The notes: generated by a model not told the origin, from the sequence alone. Numbered from the stretch's first letter, positions 13,801 through 27,168 are shown. The stretch is 64,000 nt of DNA from Lingula anatina (GCF_001039355.2 NW_019775389.1:66591-130590), one strand, 5' to 3'. Made by a program: numbers and translations.

Positions 13801-14857
13801 GGTGACTATGTGAAGGGAAATATTATGGTGGCGAACCTGGCGGAGGCTTCGTTGCTCACTGTGAATAATATTATTGCTGCGTATTCTACATCTTTGACTG
13901 CTATATATGTATATTGCGCTGGTGAGTGCGGTTTCAAATTTGAATTACGGCCTTTTGATTGTTTTTCCTCTATGTAATACAACAGCATATATATCTTTAA
14001 GGTACTAAATTTTTTAACGTAATTGCCGGCTTAATGTTACATGGATCCAGCAAAAAAAATGTTGACATGCATGTGATTTAACAATACTGTTGTCAGAATC
14101 CAGTTGCTAATGTACATTATATGGCTGCCGTTGCTATGCATGATTTTTGGTTAAATTTAAGTGGCAATTATTCTAACCAAGGCTTGAAATACCTTTTTAG
14201 CCTCGGGATTTTTTCTTGGCCTATACAATGCCGGCCACTATGCCGCCAACAATGAAATCATGGACGGAGAATATGTTAACACATTATTCATGACAATGCG
14301 TTTCAGCGGAGGTGTCGGAGGAACTGCAGGGCCATATATAGCAGGTAGATTAAGGTCTTACAAAATAATCCTCATGGACTCTTAGCTCAATTATTATTGA
14401 AAACATCTTGGCATTTTGACACCCTGTAGCTTTAAAAAATGGCTACAGGTGCAGCGTTAAGTGTGAAGATTTTGTATTCTGTTCGATGACATGACGAGAT
14501 TGATCTTTTATATTTAAGCAGTGTTCACTCCAGAGCGAAAGCTTTAATATTTGTTTGTTTTTTCATTCTAGTAAAGCTGAAATACCCATGGAGGGGCGTA
14601 GTTAAACTAATACTAGCCTTTCACATCAAGTTTAAAACACCTTCAGTTGCCACTTCACCGTTGTCATTGTAATGCGAGTCTTCATTTTTTCCACAGGATA
14701 TATCCGTGACGTCACAGGCAGCTACTACGCAGTGTTCCTGTCCATTGTGTCATGTTATGGCGTGTTCGTTTTGGCTACGCTTTTGCTCATATGCTACAAG
14801 AAGTGGATATTTTTGAAAAGCCTTGAAGGGAAGAAGAACATCAATTCTTTTGACTGA
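10888..14857 (+). CDS. MFS transporter, SLC16-like, array copy A
   Basis: Seven exons: 10888-11041, 12015-12326, 12447-12615, 12930-13047, 13696-13921, 14201-14344, 14697-14857. All GT-AG joins keep frame and give 427 residues. About twelve hydrophobic segments can be counted: exon 1 holds TM1 (IYRGWLVLGI), exon 2 TM2-TM5, exon 3 TM6 (GWRWVFRLFAA), exon 4 TM7, exon 5 about TM8-TM10, exon 6 TM11, exon 7 TM12. Known: GxGxG followed by a WF[PK]xxR-like loop, GWRxxFR before TM6 and GxIxDVTGSY before the last helix are features of MCT/OFA-type facilitators. Inferred role: proton- or sodium-linked transport of a small organic anion at a membrane; substrate unknown. The canonical MCT start motif DGGWGW is not present, so SLC16 membership is likely but not certain. 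A polyadenylation signal AATAAA is at 14867. Intron 1 holds an antisense retroelement piece. Confidence 0.85.
11090..11640 (-). mobile_element. non-LTR retrotransposon (RTE/CR1-type) reverse transcriptase relic
   Basis: Read on the minus strand, the segment has PVILLAMTNGSEIWSLTK, then KAGLGAEEY, then a run with SRNCKKSMGRTL and DLCGDHPP, broken by stops and frameshifts. Known: [LF]xYGxExW[ST]LT, xxRAMER and later xRWxDDI-like motifs mark the C-terminal half of RTE and related reverse transcriptases. It is inserted antisense in intron 1 of transporter copy A and is not functional. Confidence 0.65.
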
Positions 14858-16165
14858 ATTTTTTGAAATAAACTGTGACATATCGTCCAGCATAAATTGC
14901 ACGTCTTTTTCAAGTAAAAAAAAAAAACAAAAAAAAAAAAAAAACCGAAGAAGCTTTTATTACCCTGTATCTCGTATTCATCATATTATAACGACGACGA
15001 GGTTCTGGAGTCTTCAATCGTTTATTCACCACTTAATTTTCATACAATTTTACCCATATTTATACTCTAATTTTCCGTACTGATCACGCGTGTAATTATG
15101 TTCTTTTTATTGTTTATGGCGTGATTTCCAGAAACTTTCCATTGTCATGTTTATTCTACCATAGAACATTCCCTTATTAGGTAATGTCTAAGAACCTTGT
15201 TTTCAACTAAACTCATCCAAAATACTATTTGCATTACTCATACTTGAATCATGTCCAAAACTTAGTTATCATGTGATAAACAGTTGATCAAAATTAAAAT
15301 CTGTTATGAAATTAACCAATCACATTAAATGTTATTGACTTTGACCTTTTCCATCTTCTTCTGACACTAAAAACATGTTCTACACTTGTTGACACTCGAT
15401 GAAGCTTAATTTGCACTCAAAATCACTCTAACTTTTCATCTATTTGATTTCCCTTTTATTACTAATTGTAATGAGTGTAAGGGTAAGTAATTAACTTTAC
15501 AACAATCATGCACACGAACCGTGATATTCAAACTTCAAACGACGTAGAAGTATTAAGTAACATTAGTAAGGGTAAAGACAAATTTTGTCTTGGAACATTT
15601 AAATGTTGCAATAGAAGCGAAGCTTTTTGTATATATATCCTCTCACTGGAGACTGTTCTTCGTAGTCTCCTATGGGCTGGGTACTATTTGTGTACCTTAA
15701 AAATAACATTTATTTATGTTGCTTCTGTTTAAACAAGCTTTACTTAATATTTTAATTATATTTGTATTTTTAGCTTTCTCCATACTCCAAGCCACCATCC
15801 TCTGTTCCAGTAAGCGTGAATAAAATGTGAACCGTTCCCTTTTTGTCTGTCATTGATGTGGGACCCGCATCTAGATGTTTAAGCAGGAGACTAGAAATAA
15901 AATCAATTACATAATTTTAACATCATAATCATAGAGCAATATGTGTTAAATGGAGTCAATGTTTGCAGCGGAAAGAAAAAAACGTTAATATTCACATGAT
16001 CACTCGCAGACGCACAGGTGCGCCGGTTAATTTTGTCAAGGCGCAGACTGTCGAGGTGGGTTGATGCACATTCATGACTGCCTTTAAATCCGTCTAGACA
16101 AAACTTCCTTCTACCATGCATGCTCTCAGTTCAGGATAATAAACCAATGTAAAATACGCTTGGTA
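14858..16165. other. spacer between array copies A and B
   Basis: It holds the 3' UTR of copy A, an A-rich run near 14918-14944, and from about 15825 the conserved upstream block shared by the copies (GGGACC and CTAGATGTTTAA motifs). No gene is recognised. Confidence 0.5.
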
Positions 16166-17981
16166 ATGATATACCCTGGTATCTACAGAGGCTGGGTTGT
16201 ACTGATGATTGCTATCCTCCTTTTTATGACTTAAATTGGAATTGAAGAATCGTGGGGGACAACAATTATGTGTTTTCAACAGGATTAAGCTTTTCCAGAG
16301 TCGACTCTCGCATTGCTAGGTACGGGTTCATATTTGCGTTCACCAGATTACAAAACAATGTCTTTATTTGAGGATGGCGTACGTGTATATTATACAAAAA
16401 TACAAAAATAGAAACATAATAGTTTCGTAATTATGGTTCGAGGCTAAAAGGCGTGCGGTCCTTCACTCGGCATGGCTCGGTATGGCGAGTTAGTACTTAA
16501 TAAAAGGCGGTCTTAATATATTCATTTTGGTGAAACTGTCAAGGGGAGTGAGTAAATTATCATTTGTAAAGGTACATGTCCTGAAGATAAGTACATCTAT
16601 TGTATACATAATGGTATATCAGAAAGATACAGGCTTGATATTCAATACTCTGTAGTGTCTATTTAAGCTTAAAAAAGAGTGCCTGGGATAAAAAAAAATG
16701 TATATTTAATTATCTCATACAAGGTACGATAGAAAAATGTTTAGTCAGGTGTGCCACTGCCGATTCATCGACTACCTTGTCTGAAACACTCCTGCAAGAT
16801 GAAGATGAAGTCTGACTGCAAGCAGACGAAGTATTGGCTGGTAAGACCAGGCAAATATAAATAGCTATAGGCAAAAGAATCTTCACAAGTTTTGGTATAA
16901 TGTTGCTAACGGACAAACGCACAAACGAAACTAAAAACAAAACTTCCTTGGTAGAGGTAATAAGAACGACGGAATACAAGTATACATGAAACAAATATAC
17001 ATTTTGTATCAAATGGACATCTTTGACTGCTATATGTGTATATTGAGCTGGTGAGTGTGTTTTTGGTTTTAATTTCTGGCCTTCTGGTTGTTATTCCTAT
17101 ATGTAGAACAACATTTTATGTACCCTTAAGGTACTGTTAGTTACGTTTTGAACGCAATTGCAGGTGTAACTTGTTACATAGAAAGAACAAAAATATTGAC
17201 ACGCACGTGCTTCAAGAATATTGAGGTCAGAATCCAGTTGATATTGCACATTTTATGACTACCATTCCTAGGGATAGATAAGAATACTTTATGTTCAAAT
17301 GAAGATGGCAATTATTATAACCAAAGCTTAAAATAATCTTTAAGCCTCAGGTTTTTGTCTTGGAGTATACATTGCTGTGTTTTATGCTGTCAACAATGAA
17401 ATCATGGACGAAGATAATGTCTATACATTACTCATGACAGTGCGTTTCAGCAAAGGTGTCGTTGCAACTGTAGGGCCATATATAGCAGATAGGTTAAGTT
17501 CTTACAACTGGCAATTTTCCATGGAATCCTTTATCAATTATCTTTAAAATTTTGTGAAAACAGATCCAAAATACGTCATTCATTGTCAAAACTAAATGAA
17601 CTAGCTTTGTTCACAGAAGAGATGAGATAGCTATGTTTGCAAGGTTTATTCCCCAACAGTGGCTATAATTTTGCTTTATCCTTTTTTGTCCTAACAAAAT
17701 CTTACATATTGAAGGGCGTTACAACAAATACCTTTCAACTTCAGTTCGCACAACTGTCCATCTGCTCCTTCACTGCTGTCATTATAATATTTATTAATTT
17801 TACTCATATTTGTTCCTCAGGATATATCCATGACGTCACAGGAAGCCACTACGCAGCGTTTCTGTCCATTGCGTCATGCTTTGGCGTGTTCGTTTTTGCA
17901 ATGTCTTTGCTCATTTTCATCAAGAAGTGGAGGGATTTGAAAATTCTTGAAGGGATGAAGAACACCGACTTTTTCGATTGA
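16166..17981 (+). pseudogene. broken MFS transporter copy B
   Basis: Exon 1 (16166-16319) keeps the exact length of copy A and its donor but has two in-frame stops. Exons 2-4 are absent. Only the last 34 bases of exon 5 remain (17017-17050), and they carry a stop in place of the Cys codon of YCAG. Exon 6 (17345-17488) is fully open but its donor GT has become AT. Exon 7 (17821-17981) is open with the same length as in copies A and E. The pattern indicates an internal deletion plus point decay. A short transcript of the last two exons cannot be excluded. Confidence 0.82.
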
Positions 17982-18395
17982 ATATTTGAAGTTTACTTTT
18001 ACATATCGTCTGACATTAATTACGTTATTTTCAAATAAAAAAAATCTTTTACTATTATCACCTTGATATTTACCCCTATTGTGTCTACAAATATCTCGCA
18101 TTTCACCATGTGCACAAGCTGTGATGTTCAAAACGATGTGAAAGTTTTAGGTCACATAAATTAGGCTTCATACAGACTGTTTTCTGGAACTCTTTTTATA
18201 TTGCAGTAAAAGCGAAAGTTTCTTGTATCTTCTTTCACTGGAGATTATTCTCTGTTGTCACGTCAGGACTGCACACTATTTGTTTAAAATACCATTTTGT
18301 TATAACAAGTTTTCTGGAACCAGGTTATATTGTATATAACGATTTTCTCAGTACCTTCTTCAACAGGATATCTTTTATATCTATGTTTGCCTAAT

Positions 18396-18461
<66 letters not shown>

Positions 18462-18839
18462 GAGGATTCGACCCTTGCCGTGCTAAGTAAGGCGTCATCT
18501 TTGTGTTAATCAAATTACTATTTGGTACACCATGTCAACAATATGAAAACTGTTCCCTAGCTGTTTGTTATTGACAAGGGACCAGCAACTACATGTTTTA
18601 ACAGGTAACCCGAAATAAAAGAAATTATATACACATAACAATTCAAATATATATATTGCAATGTGTTTCAAACATAATCAACATTTTTTTGCAGAAAGAC
18701 ACTGATATTCATACGACCAGTTGCACATGCAATAACGAATATAGAGCGTTGGGTGTCAAGGTTCAACCGTCTAGACAGGTTGACATCGTTTCGTGGGTTC
18801 TCATATTAGATTATAACACAATAACAAATACGTACAGTA
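17982..18839. other. spacer between copies B and C
   Basis: It contains an AT microsatellite (18402-18459) and, from about 18536, the conserved upstream block of the transporter copies. 18656-18839 is closely similar to 10689-10887 upstream of copy A. Confidence 0.6.
18402..18459. repeat. (AT)n microsatellite
   Basis: An uninterrupted run of AT dinucleotides of about 58 bases in the spacer before copy C. Confidence 0.95.
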
Positions 18840-19772
18840 ATGAAAATTCTTGATATTTACAGAGGATGGCTTGTACTGGGGATTACTGTTCTTTTATTTA
18901 TGATTGCAACTGGAATTGAAGGTTCGTGGGGGACAACAATATTATGTTTTCAACAGGACATAGATTTTCCAGAATCGTCTTTAGCACTGCTAGGTAAGGT
19001 CTATCTTTACTTTCATCAAATTAAATTTCATNTGTACATTATATGGCTGCCGTTGCTATGCATGATTTTTGGTTAAATTTAAGTGAAAATTATTCTAACC
19101 AAGGCTTGAAATAATTTTTCAGCCTCGGGATTTTTTCTTGGCCTATACAATGCTGGGCACTTTGCCGTCAACTATGAAATCATGGACGGAGAATATGTGA
19201 ACACATTATTCATGACATTGCGTTTCAGCAAAGGTGTCGGAGGAACTGTAGGGCCATATGTAGCAGGTAGGTTAAGGTCTTACAAAAATAATTCCTCATG
19301 GACTCTTAGCTCAATTATTATTATTGAATTCTTGGCATTTTGACATCCTGCAGTTTTTAAGAAAGCCTACAAGTGCAGGGTTCAGTATGAAGATCCTTTG
19401 TATTCTGTTCGGTGATATGACGAGATTGATCTGTTTTTCATTTTAGCAATGTTCACTCCAGAGCGAAAGCTTTAATATTGTAGTAAAGTTAACGTTAAAA
19501 TACCATTTCAAGGGCGTAGTTAAACGAATACTAGCCTTTCACATCAAGTTTACAACACATTCAGTTGCCACGTCACCGTTGTCATTGTAATGCGTGTCTT
19601 CATTTTTTCCTCAGGATATATCCGTGACGTCACAGGCAGCTACCACGCAGTGTTCCTGACCATTGTGTCATGTTATGGCGCCTTTATTTTGACTACGCTT
19701 TTGCTCATTTTCAACAAGAAGTGGAAAGTTTTGAAATGTCTTGAGGGGAAGAAGAACAGCATTTTTTATTGA
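18840..19772 (+). pseudogene. incomplete MFS transporter copy C (exons 1, 6, 7)
   Basis: Exon 1 (18840-18993) is open with a good donor. Forty bases later comes a single n (19032), and the next base is already inside the intron before exon 6, matching copy A from about 14110. Exon 6 (19123-19266) and exon 7 (19615-19772) are open and correctly bounded. Either exons 2-5 lie in an unsequenced gap hidden by the n, or the copy is deleted. Because every visible exon is intact, the gap explanation is as likely as a pseudogene. It is closest to copy A. Confidence 0.7.
19032..19032. other. single n at a jump from intron 1 to intron 5
   Basis: Left of the n is intron 1 sequence of copy C. Right of it is sequence matching the intron before exon 6 of copy A. 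About 3 kb of expected gene is missing, so this n probably stands for a gap of unknown size. Confidence 0.75.
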
Positions 19773-20283
19773 ATTTTTGGAAATAAACTTTGAAATATCG
19801 TTCACTATAAATTACGTATTTTCAAAATAAAAACCTAAAGTTGCTTAGATTTTTATTACCTTGAAATTTCCTCTATTGTGTGTATCTCGTATTTCACCAT
19901 GCACACGAGCTATGATATTCAAAATCACGTGGAATTTTTAAGTCACATAAGTTAGTTTTGGGTTCTTTAATCTTTGTATTTTGGCTTTCTCCATACTCCA
20001 AGTCACCATTACCTGCTCCGTTACAGTAAGCGTGAATAAAATGTGAATCGTTCGCTTATTGTTTGCTATTGGCGTGGGACCTGCAGCTAGATTTATTAAC
20101 GGGAGACTTGATGTAAAATCAATTAAATAATGATAACATCATAATCGTATAAAAAGTGCCATTTGTTTCAAATGAAGTCAATTGCAGCGGAAAGAAAAAA
20201 CGTTAATATTCACATTATCAGTCACAGACGCACAGGTGCGCCGGTTAATTTTGTCAAGGTGCAGATTGACGAGGTGGGTTGAT

Positions 20284-21950
20284 CCTGGTAGGTATCTACT
20301 GAGGTTTGGTTGTTCTAGGCATCGCTATTCTTCCATTTATGACCCAAATTGGAATTGAAGAATCGTGGGGGACAACAATTAGGTGTTTTTAACAGGTTGA
20401 AGCTCTTCCAGAATCGACTCTCGCATTACTTGGTAAGGGTTCATATTTGCGTTCATCAAATTAAAAAAACAGTGTCTTTATTTGAGGATGGCGTATATTA
20501 TACAAGAAATACAAAAATATAAACATAATAGTTTCATAAATATGGTCAAAGGCTAAAAGGAGTGCGGTCCTTCACTCAGCATGGCTGCATGCGGGGAGTT
20601 AATACTTAATAAAACGTGGTCTTAATCTATTTCTTTTGATGAAACTGACAAGGGGAGTGAGTAAATTATCGTTGAAAGACACATGTCCTGAAGATATGTA
20701 CATCTATTATACACACACTGGGATGTCAGAAAGATGCAGGTTTGATATTCAATACTCTGTGGTGTCTATTCAAGCTTAAAAGGGGTGCCTGGGATAAAAA
20801 GGTATATCTAATTATCTCATACAAGATACGATAGAAAAGTGTTTAGTCAGGTGTGCCACTGCTGATTAATCGACTACTTTGTCTGAAACACTCCTGCATG
20901 ATGAATTTGAAGTCTGACTGCAAGCAGACGAAATATTGCCTGGTAAGACCGATCAAATATAAATAGCTAAAGGCAAAATAATCTTCACAAGTTTTTGTAT
21001 AATGTTGCTTACAGTGAAACGCACAAACGGAACTAAAACCATAACCTCCTTGTTAGAGGTAATAAGAACGACTGAATACAAGCATGCATGGAAAAGATAT
21101 ATTTTTTCTATCAAATGGACTTCCTTATCCAAATACCCTCGTACCCATATGTATCCGTTTCAGCTTCAGAAGAGTTTCATATGCAACGGAATTTAATATA
21201 GCTAGTTTAATATAGCTAAATTGAAATAAGCTGTTTTACAGCGCTTGTATTACATGTACTACAGTTGTACAGTAAATCGGTGATAGATACAAATGTTCAA
21301 ATATATACAGGGCTCAAAAAAGTTTGTATTGTTTAACAGGGGCCTCACTTCCCGTATACTTTGCGTCTAAAACATGCCTCAGCATCCTAATCTACATGCC
21401 GATGGAGAGTTGAGTCTTCGGCAATTGACAGCTCTCGGGGTATTTCTTGCTGTGCTGGGTCTGGTTCTGGCGTCATTTGCCAATACTCCACAGTTCTTGG
21501 TCGTATCTTTTGGTGTTATTGTCGCTACTGGTGCTGGCTGTTTCGTAGTATGTACGTACATAGTGATAACACTTTGGTTTCCATGGACTCACAGGTGTCA
21601 TGTTTTCTCAACCAGTGTGCTGACCATACCGGGACTCTTTGGTAAGTACGGTGAAATTATGATAAAATCATAGGATAAATAGTTGCACCTAAAATACTCA
21701 AGTCTCATTCTCTCTCTGCATTTCGCATTTTCAAGCAAACACGCAAACAGTTATTCGATTATTCTTAACTCTGCCTTCAGGTCCATCAATTTTAAATACT
21801 GTCAATGCCAAAATGTGCTCGAACCCGTCCCTGCTGGGCATTTAGACTTTATGCTGCTGTTTTTGGATTCTTTGATTTTCTTCTTCTTGTAGTGTTCAGC
21901 AGCCCTCAAATAGCGTCGACGGAACAACAGGATGAAAATCCAAATGAAAA
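20284..21950 (+). pseudogene. broken MFS transporter copy D (exons 1-3)
   Basis: Exon 1 (about 20284-20432) has lost its start region through a short insertion and has an in-frame TAA. Exon 2 (21340-21641) is 302 rather than 312 bases, so it is frameshifted near the IYMALFKYG motif, although the rest of the frame stays readable to FSTSVLTIPGLFG. Exon 3 (21781-21950) is 170 rather than 178 bases; the GWRW motif is deleted. Exons 4-7 are absent before the next copy. The intron after exon 1 shares sequence with copy B (16330-17010 against 20440-21100), so B and D are sister copies. Confidence 0.82.
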
Positions 21951-22973
21951 GTATGTTTATTTTGATATGTGTTAACAGAAGTATTGCTTTGTTTCTCTCA
22001 ACAGTAAAAAAATGAATACATTTTACCCGAAAAAATGCAAAACATTGCCTCATTACAGAGTATTAAATGAATGCCCACCATCAATGTTCATTGAAAACAA
22101 TTACCTGTTATAGCTTTAAAATACGCAAATTGACAGTAACTGGATTAGACCTTGATTTTCTATGGAAATCCCTACTCAAGTAAGTAATGAATTTTAATAT
22201 GCATGAAGTGCATGTTTATTCCCTTTCCAGGTTGATCTTCAGTTATTCATTTGGAAACGAAAATATTCCAATAATCCAGTTTTCATATTTCGAAAAGAAA
22301 ATATGAATGTATATGCAAATTATACAAAGATAATGCAATTGCGTCGGGAGAACGTGAGTTATTTTATATAACGGAAGAGCGTGCGACCATTTTAGATGTC
22401 AAGTACAGACTCAGTCTTCCCGATCCTATCAAATTTACTGGCTGCCCAACATTTAAAATGACGTACATGAACATTAACCATGCTGCCTGTTAGCATTCCT
22501 ATTTTTTACCTCTGCATGACACAGGTTTCGGTCTAAATGAACTTTTTATGTATCAAATAATTCTTCTTAATAGCCTACTTATTGATATTGAGGTACACAT
22601 TTATCGCCATCATATGAAAAGAGTGACCACGAACCTTTATGGCCGCGATCTTTTGACCTCATACCGTAACTGGTTTTGAGGGGTATTTTAAACACATTTC
22701 TTTAGATAAAAACGTTTGTTGAAAGATGACGGTGCTAGTGGTTCAGATACTGGGTATAGATAAGGATTTAAGAAAAAAAAGCAATGAGTATTTATTGCTG
22801 ACAGAAACCCTTCGATACTCAAGAGATCAGTCGCAGATACAAGTGAATGAATAATTCAATGCCAGTGTCTTGATGGACTCATATCCATGTCAAGGACGTA
22901 TCACCTCTATTGAATTTGATCAAAAACTGAGAGCACACGCACAGGGTTATCGTTATTGTTAAGACGCTTGGCG
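21951..22973. other. spacer between copies D and E
   Basis: No exon 4-7 remnants of copy D were found and no other gene is recognised. The last 100 bases are the upstream region of copy E. Confidence 0.5.
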
Positions 22974-25900
22974 ATGGTTTGTCCAAGTGCATATATCTAC
23001 AGAGGTTGGATAGTGCTGGGAATTGCTCTTCTTCTATTTATGACTCTAATGGGAGTTGAGCAGTCGTGGGGGACAACAATGTTGTGTCTTCAACAGGACG
23101 AAGAGTTTCCAGAGTCGACTCTTGCTCTCCTGGGTAAGGTTTCTTCTTTACTATTGACACATGGTAAATACCATTTATGCTCCGTGAAACGGTGACATTT
23201 CAACCTGTTTTTAAATGGAAGAATTGTTCATGGTGTGTATTGGCGAAAATGCATGAGAGTCAGAGAAAGCATGGTATGTAAGAAATGTTAGGATTAGGAA
23301 GCTGTATAAAATAACCATCTTCCACTATAACTTACCGTTCTCTATTATCCATTCAGGAAGAGCAATCAGAATTAACGCAAAGTAATGAAATAATTTAACG
23401 AGATACATTCTAAGCTACTGTTTAGTGTGCATATTACATGTCCTCCTGCTATGCGCTGACTGGGTGTTAAACAAAGATACACATTCATTTTCTTTTAATT
23501 TTACAGGGGCCCCGCTATCAGTGTTCCTAGCGTTCAAAGTCTCTCTCAGTAACCTTATCTACATGGCACTGTTTAAATATGGACAGTTAAGTCTTTGGCA
23601 ATTTACAGCTCTTGGAGTATCCCTTATGGTGCTGGGGCTGCTTCTGACGTCTTTTGCCAATAGTCCACAGTTTGTGGTTATATCTTTTGGTATTCTTTCG
23701 GGAAGTGGCACTGGGGTTTTCATAATATGCACGTATATAGTGATAGCACTCTGGTTTCCATGGACTCATCGGTTTCATGTTTTCTCAACCAGTGTGTTGG
23801 CTACAATGGATCTCCTTGGTAAGAATGGTGACATAGCCACAAGATAAAATGCTGCGGCTTATACATGTTCTGTTTACATTTGTAAAGGCGACACGGATAT
23901 TTCAAAAAGCTTTTACCCCTTAGCTGTTCTCATTGAATCCTAAATTTTAATTCAAATGATCTTTCATTTATCATTTTCTAAAATTTTGATGATTTTATGT
24001 TGCACATGTTCTTAACTGTAACTTTAGGTCTAACAGTTTTCAATGCTGTCGATGCTAAAATGTGCGCCGAACACTCCCCAGGATGGCGATGGACATTTAG
24101 ACTTTTTGCTGCCGTTCAAGGTTCTATTGGTTTCCTTCTTCTTGTGGTATTCGGCAATCCCCCAATCGCATCGTCCAAACAGCAAGAAGATATGCCAAAT
24201 GAAAAGTAGGTTTATTTTGATGTTTGCAATCAGACTCATAGCTTTTTTGTCGTTATAGTCCAAGATATAAAATTTTATCCATCAAAAATGCAACGTGATT
24301 ACTTCAATGTCTCTACAAGGTCTCATAAACAACATTTTAAAAGTTTCACAAAACGTGCAGTTTTCTTCGCCACCATTGAACGTCCTGGGGACTCAAAGGT
24401 CACAGTAGTTTCCATATTTTGAAAATATAAAAGTTTGATTGATAGTGTTATATAAGAATACACTGTACAATAATAAAATCTGACATTGCATTTTAAAATA
24501 CAAAATAACCGTCTTTCAGCTCACCGATTATTCAGAAACCGCCATGGTCTATGCGTTCTAAAGTCGTAATTCATGGAATCTGGGCAATGGCAATGTGCTG
24601 TAAAGGATTTTCTTATTTCTTACCAGTGGTTATATTAGTAAGTATACAAAATTACTATTGTATGTTTGGCATCTTCGAGTAGCTTTGCAATGTGACAACA
24701 TATGCTTATAAGTATATGCACCGACAATTTAATATCAATACCATAGCATGCAAAGACGTGTCATGATTTAAAGTCAAATACCATCATTACAGCAATTTGC
24801 CAACTCTTATTGCTAAATAGGTGTCTCAAAAAAGGAAAGTTATGAATCGAAACTCTAATTATAATCTTTATTTTTTCAATAGGCTTTCAAAGCTGCATGA
24901 TGTGTCATGTTTTAACTCTGTTTTCTCACATGAAATGTACATGTAACGTACGTGACGCAGGAAATAATTAGCATTGCAGTTTGTGTTTTAATTTTATTTT
25001 TGTCGCATTTTTTATGCATATCAGTTATTTTGTTTGAACTGGATTATTTTCTTCAGCCAAAACATTTGTTAGACCTTGGTTATAAGGAAGTCGACACGGT
25101 TAACGTTATAACAGTATTTGGGACCGTAGGTGCAATTGGACAGGCATTCGCCTCATTGGTTGGAGACCATGTGAAGGGAAATATTATGGTGGCGAACCTT
25201 GTGGCGGCTACGGTGCTCACTGTGAATAATATTATTGCAGCATATTCGACATCTTTGACTGCTGTATATGTATATAGTGCTGGTAGGTACGTTTTTACAT
25301 TTGATTTTTGACCTCCTAAATTAGCTTATATATATAATATGCATATATATAATATATATTATATATATTAATATTATATATTAAATATGCATCGATATAT
25401 GAATTTTTAAAGATGATGTAATAAAAAAAATCTCTTTATAAGATAATATTAGAGCAAAACATTGTTGACACGCATATGCATTTAGAATACGTAGTCAAAA
25501 TCCAGTCGTAATGTTTCATATACCGCTGTTGGGGAAATATTAGAATCAATTAAAAATCTTTAACCACGTTTTTTAGTGTCGGGTTTTTTTATTGGTCCAT
25601 ACAATGCCGGGTATTATGCTGTGAACCATGAAATCATGGACGGAGAGAATATCCATACGTTATTCATGACAATGCGTTTAGGTAAGGGTGTTGGAGGAAC
25701 TGTGGGGCCATACTTGGCAGGTAAGTTTTAGTTCGACAGGCTATTCCTGTCATGTTAGAAAAAAAAAAAACATTAATCCTCTAGGATACTTCTTCCTCTC
25801 AGGATCTATGTCCATTGCAATTATGGTAATTAAAAGGTTTGTTTGACAGTTTGAGTATATATGACTATAATTGTTCGACTGTGGAGACGTTTTGGTTTGT

Positions 25901-26270
25901 TTCATCCTCTCTTTATCCAAGCCATACAATTATGTCATACTACAATGTAAGAGTATGATACTAATTATAACAGAATGTAAATATCTCTGTTTTGTTTGTG
26001 GTATCAAATACATCAAATTTAATTCATCCATAAAGCAAAAACCCGTCGTAACCTTTCATTACTAGCATTGAAATATTGACCTCTTATACCCACACTTTGG
26101 GTTCTTCAGGATATATCCGTGACGTCACAGACAGTTACTTCGCAGTGTTCCTGAGCATTGCCTTTTGTTTTGGCGCGTTCGTTTTTGCAACATCTTTGCT
26201 CATATTCATCAATAAGTGCAGGGATTTGAGAAGTTTTGAAGTGATAAAGAACAGAAATTCGTTCAACTGA
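22974..26270 (+). CDS. MFS transporter, SLC16-like, array copy E
   Basis: Seven exons: 22974-23133, 23507-23818, 24028-24205, 24520-24637, 25057-25282, 25577-25720, 26110-26270, giving 432 residues with no stop. I start at the ATG at 22974, which aligns with the start of copies F and G (MVxPxxYRGW); an ATG at 22956 in the same frame would add six residues. Exon lengths 2, 4, 5, 6 and 7 equal those of copy A. Seen: GILSGSGTGVF in TM4, LWFPWTHRFHVFSTS in the following loop, PGWRWTFRLFAA before TM6, and GYIRDVTDSY before TM12, where copies A, F and G have TGSY. Twelve membrane segments are expected. By eye it is closer to F and G than to A. Confidence 0.87.
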
Positions 26271-27168
26271 AAATTTGAAAAAAAAATAGCCTGCGTCCAC
26301 CATGCACCATCACAATGTTTTCAAATGACAATGTGGATTGACCTTGATGACGTTGATATTTCATCCGTACAATGTGTCTACACACAAGATCTCGTATTAA
26401 TCTACTGAGATATTCCAAACAACGTTGTAGCTCAGGCAGATTTTAGTGTGGAGCAGTTTAAGGTTTTGCACTGGAAGTTATTTCTCGCACTTTTCCAATC
26501 AAGATCTAAGCAAGTTCTGTCATGCTGAGATCTGGGGAATATGAAGGTCAATTGATACGGAGGCACCTTGCTATTACAGCGTATCTTGCAGCACCCGTGC
26601 TTTACTGATGTGTCGTCCAGGATTTGTATTTGCTTTTAATAATACAGGCGGCATACAACTTCGAATGAGACATTTTGAAACCCAGGCCAAACATTTTCAA
26701 GTTACCTTGACGGCATACATGTGTACATGTATAGGGATTTTGATGGAAAACATCGTTTGTCTCTTTTATATGTCATCTACAGAGATCCAAACAAACCCTG
26801 TCTCTGATATGTCTTAAATACTCTTTGAAGTGAAATTATCTGACTACTGGGTTGGGCAGGAATGAACATTCGGGTGCTGCGTTATATTGTAAATTTACAG
26901 CATGAGATGTAACTAAAAGTGGACAAAAGTGGTATCAGAAGAAATGAGAACTTTCCGAGATCCCAATGTCGATGGAAATGGTATACTGAAAAGTTGAACT
27001 ATGGCAAAATGATTAGAAATGTGAGTGAATAAAACATATTTTGTAAGAGTGACTACTACTCACACCTTGCATTACGTCAATAGTGGTTGTGTGTGGATTA
27101 CATAATAGTAGATACATTCAGTGGCCCAGCTAAGTGACCTTGACAACACACCCTGAGTTGCATTTGAT
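26271..27168. other. spacer 3' of copy E
   Basis: It holds the 3' UTR of copy E and then sequence leading into the retroelement at 27169. No gene is recognised. Confidence 0.45.

Noticed and set aside
16710-17012. 100-codon open frame on the minus strand with a hydrophobic start
   Set aside because: The homologous stretch in copy D (about 20830-21110) has in-frame stops, and the frame lies in an intron remnant of a transporter pseudogene. No family is recognised.
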